Below are positions 1 through 12,356 of a stretch of 64,000 nt of DNA, in pieces. Within the stretch, counting starts at the first letter, position 1. The number at the start of each line of letters is the position of its first letter. Position numbers and translations under genes: made by a program. The stretch is from Climacteris rufus (Eukaryota > Chordata > Aves > Passeriformes > Climacteridae), in assembly GCA_013398175.1 (NCBI GenBank), contig VZRZ01004928.1, positions 82,685-146,684 on the forward strand, written 5' to 3'. Under the pieces are notes generated by a model. That model saw nothing but the letters and a program-made list of their open reading frames with translations. It ran no database searches and was not told the origin of the DNA.

Positions 1-830
1 CGCGCGGCGCATGCGCGGAAGGACCGCTGCGGGCGGTTCGGGGGCTCCCGGAATGGCTTGGGCTGGGAGGCGCCTTAAGGACCGTCCATGGGCAGGGACA
101 CCTCCCACTGGACTAGAGTGCTCAAAGAGCCACCCAGCCTGACCTTGAACACTTTCAGGGATGGGAAATTCACAGCTTCTCTGGGGTGCGTGCTACAGTG
201 CCTCACTACCCCGCCAGCAAACAGTTTATTCCTCATATCTAATCTAAACCTGTCCTCTTCCAGCTTGAATCCATTCCCTCTTGTCCTGTCACTACATGCC
301 CTTGTCAAAAGCCCTTTTCCAGCTCTCTCACGGGCTCCCTTCAGGTACTGGAAGGCAGCAGCTCAGTCACCTCGGGGCTTCCCTGTGCTGTGCGCGGCGG
401 TGCTGCGAGGGCGGCGGATCGCGCCCTTCCGTCCCACGGAGCTGTTCCTGCCGGGAGGGAGCCAAAGCCCCGGGACGTGCCGGCCCTCCGGGCACTGGAA
501 AGCATCACCGTAACCCATCCACAGCGGGTTCGTGCTTGGCAGCGCTGCGGGGCCCGGCCTGGCCGAGGCGATGAGGGATTTGGGCCGCGAGGTGTCACCG
601 TCCTCCCGCCGCCTCCGGACAAACTCCCCGGGGCCTCGGGGCTTTCCAGGGAAACGCAAGGGGCCTTTAACCCGACCTGTTGGATGGCGCGCTGGTGGCT
701 CAAGTACCGACGTCCTGAAAGTACGGCTCGAGCAGCTGCACTCCAAATTTGTGCTTTCCACACAAGTTGGAGATTTGGATACTGTAAAGGTGTCCTGCGA
801 TGAGAGATGGAAGATGAGGTGAGCCCTCAG
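1..830. promoter_or_regulatory. CpG-rich promoter-like region at the left edge, interrupted by a CR1
   Basis: Positions 1-75 and about 340-720 are rich in CG dinucleotides, unlike the CG-poor flanks. The core of an NRF1 site, the palindrome GCGCATGCGC, lies near positions 8-17, and a GCGGAAGG ETS-like site follows. A CR1 fragment (84-337) separates the two CpG-rich parts. In human, RSPH3 lies beyond the TAGAP 3' end on the same strand, so this may be its promoter; no RSPH3 exon was recognised. Confidence 0.5.
84..337 (-). mobile_element. CR1: CR1 LINE 3' fragment
   Basis: The plus strand reads as the complement of avian CR1 3' sequence, with landmarks CACCTCCCACTGGACTAGA, GACCTTGAACACTTTCAGGG and CTTGTCCTGTCACTACATGC in the usual order. 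It is 5'-truncated and moderately diverged. It lies inside the CpG-rich edge. Confidence 0.9.
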
Positions 831-1245
831 TACACTGCTCCATCCGTGGTGAGCTGTGCTCCCTGTCAGGGCAAATCACGAGGACGTTTTTTCAGATTCT
901 GTGAAAATTTTCCATTAAAAGAAAAATAAAAGCATTGAAGGTTTACTGATACAGTGGTAGCCTTTGTTTTTAACCTACATGGGTACTGATATGCCTTGAT
1001 TATTTTAGCAAGACTTAGCCCATGTCCTTTGTTTCTGAAACCCTTGGTTTAAATGTAATTCAAGTGTAAAATCCTATTTATTTCAGCTCAGTTATGTTAC
1101 TGCTGCAGACATCTGTGCTCCGCCACAGCCCAAAGTAGACAGTCATGGACAAAAAACTGCAAATAGCGGACAGTCCTTCACAGGAGGCCTCGAAGACATG
1201 GGAGAAGCTGTGGAGCAGGAGAAACTGTTTGAAAAACTAGTTTAA
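807..1245 (+). CDS. Candidate two-exon small ORF, 56 aa, function unknown
   Basis: An ATG at 807 in good context (GAGATGG) starts MEDE and runs into a consensus donor GATGAG|GTGAGC at 818/819. A good acceptor (CCTATTTATTTCAG, ending 1086) opens a second segment, 1087-1245, that continues in frame with LSYVTAADICAPPQPK, ends EQEKLFEKLV and stops at TAA. The joined product is 56 residues, acidic, with no signal peptide or membrane segment. Two splice sites of this quality joining in frame beside a CpG island suggest a real transcript. The 5' leader holds upstream ATGs, including a short uORF at 800. No family is recognised. It could equally be a lncRNA exon pair divergent from a minus-strand promoter. 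Confidence 0.35.
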
Positions 1246-3249
1246 AAGCCCCATCCCAAACCAAAAAAAAAAAACCTACCAAAAATCCAAGTCTGGGAGG
1301 CAAGGGAAAAAAATTAATGTTTTTGTAATTTATTAATGAGCAGCTTGCAGAGTCAATACAGGAATGGGAATGTGTTGACTATACTGTTGCTAGCTGGGTG
1401 GTGGAACAAGTGGATATGGGCCTGCAGAAGTACAGTGCAAGTGTCACCAGGGTGGGACAGGAGAGTCCTTCAATATTTGCTTGTGTCTGGGCAAGCAAAG
1501 GTAATGAATGAGGTCTCAGTTAAGCCAAGACATAGCATTATGGTCCTTTAATTTTACCAGAACCAATACAATCCTTTGATTTTGGAGACCTGATTCATAT
1601 TTTCTGAAAATTTGAGTTTGGCTATACAGTTGGCTATACTGCTTTTAGACAGGGGACTTGGAGTCTGGGTAGACCTTTCCAGGATTATTGGGGATCTGGT
1701 GTTCCTGTTCACATGAAAAACAGCTGCAGCATAGCCTAGGAAAGGTCATTTTATACTGTCCAGGAAGGAACAGTGTGCGCTTGCTGAACAACACTAGAAA
1801 TGTGGCTGGAAGGGACTAGATAGGAAGACAATGAGAAAAGGGCAAGCACTGGAGCAAGGATTCCTGAGCAGCTGCCTGTTACCTATTGCCCGCGAGTCTT
1901 GTGAAGAAGAACATTTTGCATCACAAGTTCATTTTGTTAAGCTGGTCCCAGCCTGGTGTCTCACTTGTTGGTTGAATTTCTCATTCACCTAATATGTGTG
2001 CTGGTTGAGTGGCAGCAATTCTCCTCCTTACCTCTGTGAAACACTGCTAACTCCTAAGTTACCAGTTCAGCCCAAAAACATTGTAAGTATCATGTGCAAG
2101 TGACGAAGGTCTCTGCAGGTTAGCAGAGCTTTATATGTGACAAAGCCATGCCCAGAAAAAAAATCTCAGCTTTTCTCCCTTGCCCCCTTTTGTGTTGTTT
2201 TTCTTTGCTAAAAATACCTGGTGAGTTCTGGAACATTTTGTGTTATCACAAGACTGAGTGAAACAGGAGCCAAAAACACATGGATTGTAATCATATGGCT
2301 GCCACTAGTTGCCCTCTGTATCTTACAGTCACAGTGGCTGTTTCACATATTCTTTGGAGGATTTTCTTGGACCTGCACTGATAACAGTGCAGGAGGCACT
2401 GCCTGGGAAGTGGTCCTGCTTAGCAAGGAATGAATCAGCCCATCTCCCATATGGCAGCTAAGAAAGGTCTTTTGAAGTGCCTTCAGCTGACTTGAAAGCT
2501 GCAGTACAAGGGCTTTATCTCCTTCCAGGTTTGCTGTGGGTCTGTTAAAGGGCCTTGAACATAGTTTCTTTTTTGTTTTCATGAAAATTTCCTGGCATTG
2601 TACCATGCCTTATGGCATGCCCTTGGCTTTCTTTTTTTGGATGTGAAACAAGTTTATTCACAGCAAAGCAAACGTGAAGGTGTCAGTGTATCATAACACA
2701 AGATGTACACCCACTATTTCCTGCAGCATAGGGATGCATTCTGTAACTAGAGAATGACATCTTGAAGTACAATACAAGTGGTCTACAGTGCTGAGCCTGG
2801 GTCTTCCTGGTGCCCTAGCTTGGATGTTGCTAGCTTGGGAGACCTTGTGCGACAGTGCATTGCACAATACAATGCTGAGCAGACTAGCTGAGTCCAGTTT
2901 CCACCATCTTAACTTTCTGTGGCATTTCATAATTAACAAAGCAAGGAGGTTTATGGATATAGGCAACACTTAATTGTCAAGGATGGACAGGGAGGGACAT
3001 AATGCCTTCCTAGAACATTGTCTTCTGTCTGGAAGAGGACTGTGCCTGTTCATAAAATCACAGGAATGCTTCCCTGATGTAACACTGTGTAATTATATGA
3101 AATTTGGGTTAGATTTCATTCTCTGTGGTCCTGAGATGGAATTTTGCTCTTCAATTCTTACTCCTTTGGGCCTGCAGTTAAAGGCGTAGATCTCTCAGTC
3201 TTGGAAGTAACTCTATTTGAGGCCAAAATGCCATTTCTTTCTAGTAGAC

Positions 3250-3480
3250 ATCAAAGAATCACAGAACAATCTAAACTGAAAGGGACTCTGGAGGTCTCCG
3301 GTGTAATCCTCTTGCCTAAGCTGGGACAAATTCAGAGATAGATCAGATTTGTCAAGGCCTTCTCCTGCCAGCTTTGGAAAATCTCTAGGGATGGAGATAC
3401 TTGGAGTAGCCTTGAAAACCCCAGAAATCATCATGCTGCTGCAAATCAGTGCCCTGAGATGTCTGATGGAAATACAAAAA
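3250..3480 (-). mobile_element. CR1: Old CR1 LINE 3' fragment
   Basis: The plus strand begins AATCACAGAACAATCTAAAC and continues with GAAAGGGACTCTGGAGGTC and CTAGGGATGGAGATACTTGG. These are the antisense landmarks of a CR1 3' end. Divergence is high; the right boundary is approximate. Confidence 0.75.
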
Positions 3481-5049
3481 ACACAGTACAAACATGGAGA
3501 GCCATCAGTGTGACTGCAAAGATGAAAGAATCACAGAGCCCACGTGAGGTGCATATGTACTATTTGTCCTGATGCTGTTAGAGAACAATAAATAGAAGTG
3601 CCCTAAAGCCTGTTTTAACTTGCTGCAGTGACGTGATCAAAGAGAATTAGCAATACTGTGTCAGCACTTTATCACTGGTGTCTGCCAGCCTGCCAATGGT
3701 GTCTTTGCTGCTGTTCATAGGCGCTGGGCTCAGTGCATCAGAGATAAACAGACACTGCCTACATACAGTCCTGGTCCTAATAGGGAGATACTTAGCTTTA
3801 AAATATATAGTGTTCTAACCTGAGAGTTATGACAGATGAGAGACATAGAAGGAAGAATAGATACCAGAGCTAAACTTGAGTTCTGTTGGTGACATCAATA
3901 TTTTTTAAGTAAGGTTGTTAATAATGATATGTAAATTTGAATAGAAAAAAATGCAGATCCTATCACTCACATCTTCAACCCAAATTATTAAACTTCCTTT
4001 TCTGTGTAGCAGCACAGCTTCCTCTTGACTCCAGTTCTGAGTTTGTGGGGTTGGGCAGGACTGGGAAGTTTCAGTTCTGAAGACCTTAATTCCTCCAGCA
4101 CTAGTGAAAAAACAGAATTTATTTTTCATTGTTTCCAGCCCAAATTTATAATGCTGTTTCTCCCTACCACTTAATCTCTGACTCTCAGCACCATTTTCCC
4201 TAGGTTCCCTTCCCTCCATATTCTCCACAAGCTTTGTTTTTCAGTGGTACAAGCCTCCTTTTGGGGTTTGCATTCTTGCCTTATGCCACCATGTGCCTTC
4301 AAAGACAGTGACTAGAAAGAATTATGGAGGGGTGACAAAGCACCTTAGAGGGTGGAGCAGTGCACACTTAATTTTAAATTATCATTCATTATGCTGCCAA
4401 ATGGAAATTCAGTTGTTGGTGAGCTCCCTATTTAAGCTCAAAGAGACTGTGTGTTGCTATCCTGCTCCAGCCCCTTCTTGCCTCTCCCTATCTTGAACAG
4501 GGCTCTCCCACTGTCATTTTTGCCTGAGGAAGCTCTGCCTTATTTTCCATCTCGCCGTCCTGAGGGCAGTTTTTCAACTGCACTAAACTTGCAGAGTGAG
4601 AAACAAGACAGATTTGCTTCTATTGCTCCTTCCCTGTAGTCTTGGTGTTTGTCCATCTTGATATAAATTGCTGTTTATCATATCTCTGGGAGGCAGAGCA
4701 GTATCACCTGTGTTTTATTGGAGATAAACTGCACAGTCCAAAAACTGCACTGGGCAGGAGGCCTTTGGGAAAACGCAGACCCGGATGTTGAACAACATAA
4801 CTACAAATCTTCAGTCTCTACAGTCTCAAGATCATCCTCCCTGAGGACCTATGGAGAACCAGTGGCTGCTCTGCTCTTTCTCACACCCAAGGACTTCTCA
4901 ATTGCCACGTCTTGTGTGTCTATAGCTCACGAGATGGGTGTGCATCTCTGTATTGTATCATTGTGTTCTCAGAGTACGGTGCTCTGTAAAGGTCTTCAAT
5001 GGTACTGTGGTTGCTTTCTCACCTGGGCACCAGTTGTGCTGAAGAAATC

Positions 5050-5099
5050 TGGTCGGTGAATTGCAGGCACAGCTTGGTTGGTGAATTGCAGGCACAGCT
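5050..5099. repeat. 25-bp tandem duplication, two copies
   Basis: Two adjacent 25-bp units (5050-5074 and 5075-5099) differ at one base and share GGTGAATTGCAGGCACAGCT. Confidence 0.9.
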
Positions 5100-8000
5100 G
5101 CACAGGTGCACTTGCTCCATGAAGTCACAGCTTTATGATGGAGAGAGAATTACATGGCTCAAGGCTGTGCAGCAAGCATGTGGAAAACCAGAAAAATCCC
5201 TAATCTGTATCGTAAGAGCATCTTCTCTGATCACCTGTCTTGGAATCTGCTTGGATTGAGCTTCACATTTTTTTAAAAATACAGTTTTATAATTTTCAGC
5301 ATAGCTTGTGGGATACTGAAGGTGCAGGGTTTGAATTTGGACTGTAGCATCTGTCGAGGAAGTTGGTAGGAGGCTTGTGGGTTGCAGGAAGGAAGAATTT
5401 TGAGCAGCCGTTGGATCAGTTCTGTAAATAGCTTGTTGGCTGAAGAGCATGTTTGTTTAGAAAGTGTGAAGCCCTTCATAAAAACCTTTTCATATTATTA
5501 CCTAGCAGAGGAAGCAGAGCTCAACAGAGTCAACTGTGTTTGGAATTTGTGAGCCCTTTTTCGGACTTATGGGCTGACACCTCAGCTTAGAAACAGAAAA
5601 TAATCTGTGGTTTCCTCTCTCTTTGTAGAAGAACATGTAGAATTTGGAATAGGTTTCACTCAGAAATGAGATTTAAATTGATGTATTTATCACAGCAAAT
5701 GGTAAAGACTGATTTAGAACAATAAAAGTGATGTATTTATAGAAAAAGATTATCAGATAATCAGCATTTCTGAGTAACAGAAAGAAAAAACATTTGTTCA
5801 CATAGCATCCACAGAGACTTTCAGAAAGCTACATATATGATAGTCAACTGTCCATATTAGAATTATATCACTTCTCCAACAGTGGTTTCCCTTTTTCCAT
5901 GGGTCTTTCTCTCTATATAATTGTCAGACTTTTTACTTAAAAAGTTGCTCCCTCTTCTGAATTTTTAGCCTTCAGAAGTTCCTCTGAAGTTTTCACTCTG
6001 TTCCGATGACACATGTGATAAGGACTGACTGCTAACAAAATTCAGAGAAAAATGTAACCAGAGTGCCTAACCAAGGAGGGTTTCCTTTTCCTGTAGTCAG
6101 AAATTGTCCTCGTGGAAATGCACAATAGCCACACTAACTGTGGTCTGACTCATGGTACCAGAGTAGCAGCATGTTCTTATTTGTTCAGAGGTCACCCCTG
6201 TGATAGCCAAGTGGCCTCACTGTGGTAAAAAACAACATGCTCCAGGTTAAGAGACCTGCCTGGGTGCAATGGGAGGCTGAAATTGTCACTTGCAGTTTGT
6301 GAATGCGGAATGAGTCAACCTGGCAATAAGCAGTGCTGCTGTGGTGCTGCAGCAAACCACCTGGTCTCCTGTGATGTATCAGCACCAAAACCAGAACAGG
6401 CAGCAGAGAAATAAGAACTCCTATTCCCAGATTAAAAACAACACATACAGGATTTTTGTCAGCTATGTTACTTTTTCCTGTTGTAATTGGAGATATTTGA
6501 TAGCAATATTACAAGAGGGAACATTATGTAAAAACTGTCTGTGTGGAACACCCTACAGTATGCAACTGAGTTATGAGACAGCAATTTTATTATTAGATTT
6601 TAACATCAGTATTAGCTTTTTGACATTAAAGTATACATTGCCTAAGCAGAATCCCCATCCATTTTGGCTTTAGTGTTACAAGAAAATAGAGATCTAGTTC
6701 TAAGCAAAAGGCTGAAGAGATACAATCCCATTACAAAAAAATAATTCCTAAGTTCTTGGTTTTAAGTGTCAGAACAGACTGTGGAGCACAGTCACATCCT
6801 AAAGCATGGTTCAGTCCCAAAAGCAACAGAGTTCTGGGTGACCAACAGAATGCCCTACCTTCCCTCATACTACCTGTCAATGTAGGGTATAGTCTTGTCC
6901 ACCAGTTACATAAAAAGAAGATTTCAAATCCCGTTTCATCAAACTAGATACAGTATAAGGAACTCTAGAGAGCCGAATGCACACACACACGAAAGAAAGA
7001 AAGCCAGCTGTCTGTGTTGTAAAGAGGTAAATGTGAAATACAAACCGTAGGCAGTTGTGCTCCCACATACTAGCTAGTATAAAGTTGTTGTAGTTCTGTC
7101 AATTAATATTTTTGCCATGGGTTTGCACCAGCAGTCTCAGTGTTGCATCTTGGGCCTCAGGTACAGAGGTAGCAATCATGGGAGGAAGATACAGAAGAAA
7201 GAACTTAGGTAGAGTAGCGGTTCTGTTCTGTGACTGAGTCCAGTGAAGGGCTTTCTTGGGTTGTGTTGTGGCAGCCATCACAAGAAGTGACCACGGTAGT
7301 AACAATTCTCTTGCCCATCCTCACTAAGTGGCCAGAAGTTGTTCTTCCTCGGGTGTGAAGGATCCATTATCTCCTTAGTTTTCACAGTTCCTAGAAATAA
7401 GTGTCCTTCACACAATAGCTTTGAGAAGGGGTCAGACAGGTGAGAAAGCTTCTTCCCCAAGACCTTGCTTGCAGAGGCAGAAAAAAATGTACTGACAATG
7501 CCTTTCCTCAGAGAACATGAGCAAATTACCAAAAATATCCCTTACATCATGGCCTGCGAATTGCTTTGATGAGGCACAGGGAAAATGTCTTATTTAAACT
7601 CATTATTTCACCTTAACCAGCTCCAAATCTCCTTCCATCATAACTGACAGCCCGTATTTCCACACAAGACATAGTTGCTGAAATCCCAAAAATTCAAGGA
7701 CCTCTGTCCATGGAAGGTTCATCTGGAGGTTTTCCACAGTTACAGCTGTGAATTGAGGTCATCACCAGACTTTATGAATTCTGTATGTTTTCTCCTGTAG
7801 CTTGCAGAGATTTTCATTCTCTTTTTCTGATGCTCTATATTTGCAGAGACTGAAACAAGGGGGAGCACATGTATGGGACTGAGACTAGATGAGTTTTGAT
7901 GGGGCTTATTGTAATATCAACCAGTGCAAATATTAGGGGAAAATGTGGAAGAATTGGAAGAGGAAAACTGGAACTGGCTGACTGAGAGAAGTGGGTCTAG

Positions 8001-10377
8001 GGATGGAGAGGAAATGAAATTGGGACTTTGACAGCAAGACAAAGGTTCGGGTTTGTTCAGTTAAATGAGAAAGAGCTGGATGAGGTGAGGAATGGAGGCT
8101 GGGAGTGAAGAGGGAATGAAAATGAGGCAGAGATGAGGAGTTAGGAGTGGAGAAGAAAAAGGTCTGAGTCAGGGTTTTCTGTGGTGGGATGGAACAGAAA
8201 GCCCCAAACTCTGGAGGAGGGGCAAGCAGGGGGGCCTATACCTGCTCAAGAATGCTTCTTTTGAAGGCTTAGATGGTGCCTAAAATCCCAAGTTTTATTG
8301 TTTCTCTGGTGTCAGTAAAAACATCAGCCCTCGATTATAGACACCTACATTCAAGGTATTTCAATGTAGCATGTATGTGTGAGGTGGGAGTCTAAGTTTA
8401 CACCATGGTCAGAGAAGATTTTGGGGAAGGATTCAACTACCTAAGTATCTGGAATTGTATCCACTTCTGATGTCTTAGAAAACTCCTGGAGGTGCCCTAA
8501 GATATCCAAATGACTTGAAGGGACAATTTGCAAGCAACTGTGTTCCACCTGCACTCAACTCAGTCCCAGGAGTCCAGAGAAATGAGATACAGAGGTCATG
8601 TGCCTCATTTTCTGCAGACTGTGCAGGAGATGAGGCACAGGCTTACATAAATGCTTGCATACAGATAAATAAATGTATATGTCTACATCTGCAGTGTGCA
8701 CCTGAGTGTTTGAATGCCTGCAGTCTGAATGTTTGTGAAGCCTACAGGCATGCTGTTTCTCTCAATCTTCACTAATGTTTGTCCATAGAGTTAATGACAA
8801 TATCCTTTTTCTGTAAGTTGCCATCCTAATTCAAGTGGCAGAGAATAAGTTTGCAACTTCTGGTGCACAGCATGGGTAAGGAAGGAGTTAATCCATGAGG
8901 AACTCCTTTGTTCTTCTGTTTGCTCTTTCAAATCCTAGCAAATGAGACATAAATGTATGTCTAAAACCTGGATGCCTGCTAGGCAAGTTGTACTGGGGAA
9001 TGCCAGAATTAAAGTTTTCTCCTTTACTTCACAACCTTGGTTCATTACTAGTGCATCCTGTAGGGAAGACTAGAGTGCATCATGTGTTTGAAAACAATGG
9101 CAGGATGCAAACATAAGGAACTGAAATCAAGCTACATCACCAGCCTTAATTCCAGCATTGCCTTGCAAGGCAATGGCTTGGATTTTCTGTCTTAATATTG
9201 CTTTTTCCCCCTCTTCCAATCCTACTTGCCCTGTATGTTTGGAGTGTATTAATGAAATTTAATTAGAAAATTGTGTGTGTGGAGCAAGTGGTGCAATACT
9301 GATGATGGAGTAACCAGAGAAGAATGGGAGGTTTACTGGCATCATCCAACTCTCTTGTGCCAAAATCCATCTGCAGCGGACACAGTTGCAAATGAGTGTT
9401 TGATCTTTCTGGCTGAGGAGTCAAAGGCAGCTTTGGCAAGGCACTTGTAAAACAGATTATTCACTTGCTGGATATAGCAGTTAAAGGGCTTTACTCTTGA
9501 GTCCAGGATAGTTGGTCTGGATCTTAGAATGTGGTAGGGTGGACTAGTAGCATGATGAAATGGTTTTCTGGGTCAAAGGCAGATGGGTAAGTGCTAAAGC
9601 AAAGTTCTCTACTTCCTGTGTCATTCTAGCCTTTTCAGGTTATCTGCCTGTATAGAAGAGAAATCACTTCTGTGGAGAGATATGACATGAAAATAATGCT
9701 GACTAATCAGTCAAGTTTGAAGGGATGAAGGAAGTCAAAAATTACCTGTCAATGAGGAGGTAAATATCTTTTGGGGTCTCTTTGTGTTCAGATTTTCTTT
9801 AATCATGGTGTTTTCTGGACTTGGAGAAATGAAAGAGCAAGGCTAGGGGGACTGGGCCACTCTTTTATAAAATTCCTTTACCTTACCCCTTGTTTGTTAA
9901 TGATGTGTAGAGCTCCTGTCTCTTCCTTTTTTTCTCCACTGATTAAAACGCCTTACACGAAGTTCCAAATGGTCTTGCTTATCCAGGAGCTGGAAAATAT
10001 ATACTAATCTATATTGAATATCTAAGCCCAGGTAAGCTTTCTGATTCTGATTGTCCTATCTGCCTTAGTATACCTTAGACCTAAAGAGAGACTTTCCTTG
10101 TCTTTTGTGGAGTGACCATGCTTATTCACCCTGGGTTTTCCACTGTGGTTACAAGGCAGCAATCTTCTTGGGAGACTTAGTCTTCTCGCAATCAAAAAGA
10201 ATGAGCCACTTCACAAAGAAATAGCTGTATTGTTGTTTGAGTATATTTTGAGGTTCATGTTTTCTGTTCTGTGGCCTCTGAGCTTTTCCGTTGCACATAG
10301 ATTATCTCTTCACACTTGTTCTGCCCCTGAGGGCAAGATGCCTGTGTTTTTTACACAAGAAAAATATCATTCCACTT

Positions 10378-10682
10378 AACACAGAACAAGAGGCAATAGG
10401 TACAAATTAAATTACAATCAAATTCCATCTGAATGGAAGAAGACACCTTTTCAGTGTGAAGGTGGTCAAACACATTAGGAATAGATTGCCCAGAGATGTT
10501 GCAAAGCCTCCATCTATGGAAATATTCAGAAACAGTCTGGACATGATCCTGGGCAGCCTGTTCTATCTGACCCTGCTTGGGCAGTGTGGTTGGACAGGAG
10601 GACCTCAGGCCTCACAGATTCTGTGATTCTGTGATTCTGTGATTCTGTGATTCTGTGATTCTGTGATTCTGTGATTCTGTGA
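10378..10682 (+). mobile_element. CR1: CR1 LINE 3' end with octamer tail
   Basis: Sense-strand CR1 landmarks appear in order: GAGGCAATAGGTACAAATTA, GGTGGTCAAACACATTAGG, TTGCCCAGAGATGTTGC and GATCCTGGGCAGCCTGTTC. The copy ends in eight tandem ATTCTGTG octamers (about 10616-10682), the 3' terminal repeat that marks CR1 insertions. Confidence 0.95.
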
Positions 10683-11352
10683 CCCAGGAGATGCAGATTC
10701 TAGAAAAAGGTAAACAGCTTTGCAACTTGCATCAGAGCCCTGTCATTCAGCTTGCTTGGAAGCAGAGTGCTGCTGTTCAGGAGGCCGAAAGAAGTGACAT
10801 TTTCTCTAATTGCAGCCTGCCAGTATGGTCCTTCTCACATCATTTCTCCTGTCAGGTCAGGCACTCTTCTTCCCTTTTCTCTGTGTCCTGGGAACATGTA
10901 CACCTGGAAAACATCATTCCTGAGAAGATGGTGTGCTATTTATAATTTATTCCACTTTTGGAGCAGCATCACCTCTTTGCATCTTAACTGCTGTTACATG
11001 GCAGTGTAAGTTGTTTTCCTGACAGCGAGGGATTTTTAGCCTGCAGCCTCTTACAACAAGAGCAGTGATACTGCTGGCCATTTACTTGCTTCATGCTACT
11101 CAGCTATGCCACATCACTCAAGCAGACCTGCAGTACTTGTAGAATAGTATAGAAATAGGTACAGTATGTGTAGGGCCTGAATGTTTTAGAAACAGACAAA
11201 GAGCAGTTAAGCATTCATGCAGAAAATTTTTTTATTGTAGTGAAGTTACACAGGAGAAAAAAGTCTTCCTGCTCCTGGTTTAAGGCCATGCTGAGCCACA
11301 AAACCACATTGCACTTCCAGTCATTTTTACAAGGTTGTAAGGACAACACCTA

Positions 11353-11355
<3 letters not shown>

Positions 11356-11384
<29 letters not shown>
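11356..11384. repeat. Poly-T run, 29 bp
   Basis: Twenty-nine consecutive T, which may be an A-tail on the minus strand; no retrocopy body was recognised beside it. Confidence 0.95.
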
Positions 11385-11387
<3 letters not shown>

Positions 11388-11484
11388 GAGCTTTAACTGT
11401 TTAAAGCTGGAATCCAGAATATTTCCTTACAGGAGTTTTAGTTGTTTGATTTTTTGTTCTCCTCATAAAAGAAAACCTGAAGAT

Positions 11485-11502
11485 TTTCTTTCTTTCTTTC
11501 CT

Positions 11503-11562
<60 letters not shown>

Positions 11563-11670
11563 TTTCTTCCTTCCTTCCTTCCTTCCTTCCTTCCTTCCTT
11601 CCTTCCTTCCTTCCTTCCTTTCTTCCTTCCTTCCTTCCTTCCTTTCTTCCTTTCTTCCTTTCTTTCTTTT
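11485..11670. repeat. Compound (CTTT)n then (CTTC)n microsatellite
   Basis: About 186 bp of pure pyrimidine. It is mostly CTTT units to about 11562, then CTTC units with CTTT interruptions. ORFs in any frame here are artefacts (Phe/Leu/Ser or Lys/Glu/Arg repeats). The tract lies at the end of the longest possible TAGAP 3' UTR. Confidence 0.98.
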
Positions 11671-11685
11671 GCTTCACCTGTCCAG

Positions 11686-12356
11686 TTTATTTACTCTAAA
11701 AGCACCTCAGGACACATGAGGGTTACTTGATGCATTCCCATAATGACCTTGGAGGGCTCTAACCCCATGCTCAGTGTACAACACTAATGCTGATTAGTGG
11801 TCAGATCATTCTCATCACCAGCAAGCAGGAAGATGGAATGGCAGTAGGTACAGGGGGTTTATGGAACAGTGCTGAAGTGGCCTTGATGACAGAACATCTC
11901 TTCCCCCATTAGGGTAATTGCCAGGCCACTTTTTAATGCATAAAATTAGCAAAGCACTGCATCAGCCTGGCACACACACATGACAAATGGTACAGGGTCT
12001 GTGACCACACAGAAAACAAAAAGAAGGTGGGACAGGTTTTGGACCTGCCAACCTTTTAATTGTCCTTTCAGGAATACAAATACAACACTGTTTATCATCT
12101 GTGAACTACTCTTCCCACACAATAGGTTATATACAGCATATTCATATTTTTACATAATGACACACAGGTCTTCACCACCAACAACTTATGATGAAAGAAT
12201 GTGACATGTCAAGCTGACAGACACTTCAGACAGAAAAAGTTCATGAAGAGCTAGCTTATTCTTTGTCTCTTGAAAGTAAAATCCTACAAAGGATGAGCAA
12301 GATATCTATTTTTACAGTATTCGCTTTGTACAGTGAGAAGAGAAAGCACAGGCTTT
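11686..12356 (-). other. TAGAP: TAGAP 3' untranslated region, end not fixed
   Basis: Downstream of the TAA the minus strand offers ATTAAA at 12060-12055, ATTAAA at 11937-11932 and a canonical AATAAA at 11691-11686. The last lies just before the (GAAA/GGAA)n tract, giving a possible 3' UTR of about 300 to 690 nt. Which signal is used cannot be told from sequence. Confidence 0.45.

Larger units (their letters stand above)
1250..10375. other. Non-coding stretch between the left-edge ORF and the CR1 at 10.4 kb
   Basis: No exon was recognised. Short ORFs here have no family resemblance or splice support. Contents seen are an A-run at 1261-1274, an old CR1 (3250-3480), a 25-bp duplication (5050) and a short (AC)n at about 6979. 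Confidence 0.6.

Noticed and set aside
1..800. RSPH3 coding exon on the minus strand
   Set aside because: Open minus frames here overlap CpG-rich and CR1 sequence and resemble nothing I can recognise as RSPH3.
10616..10682. Eight tandem ATTCTGTG octamers, considered as a CRISPR-like or regulatory array
   Set aside because: There are no spacers; this is the standard 3' tail of the adjacent CR1.
11438..11730. ORFs on both strands rich in Lys/Glu/Arg or Phe/Leu/Ser
   Set aside because: They are translations of the (CTTT)n/(CTTC)n microsatellite.
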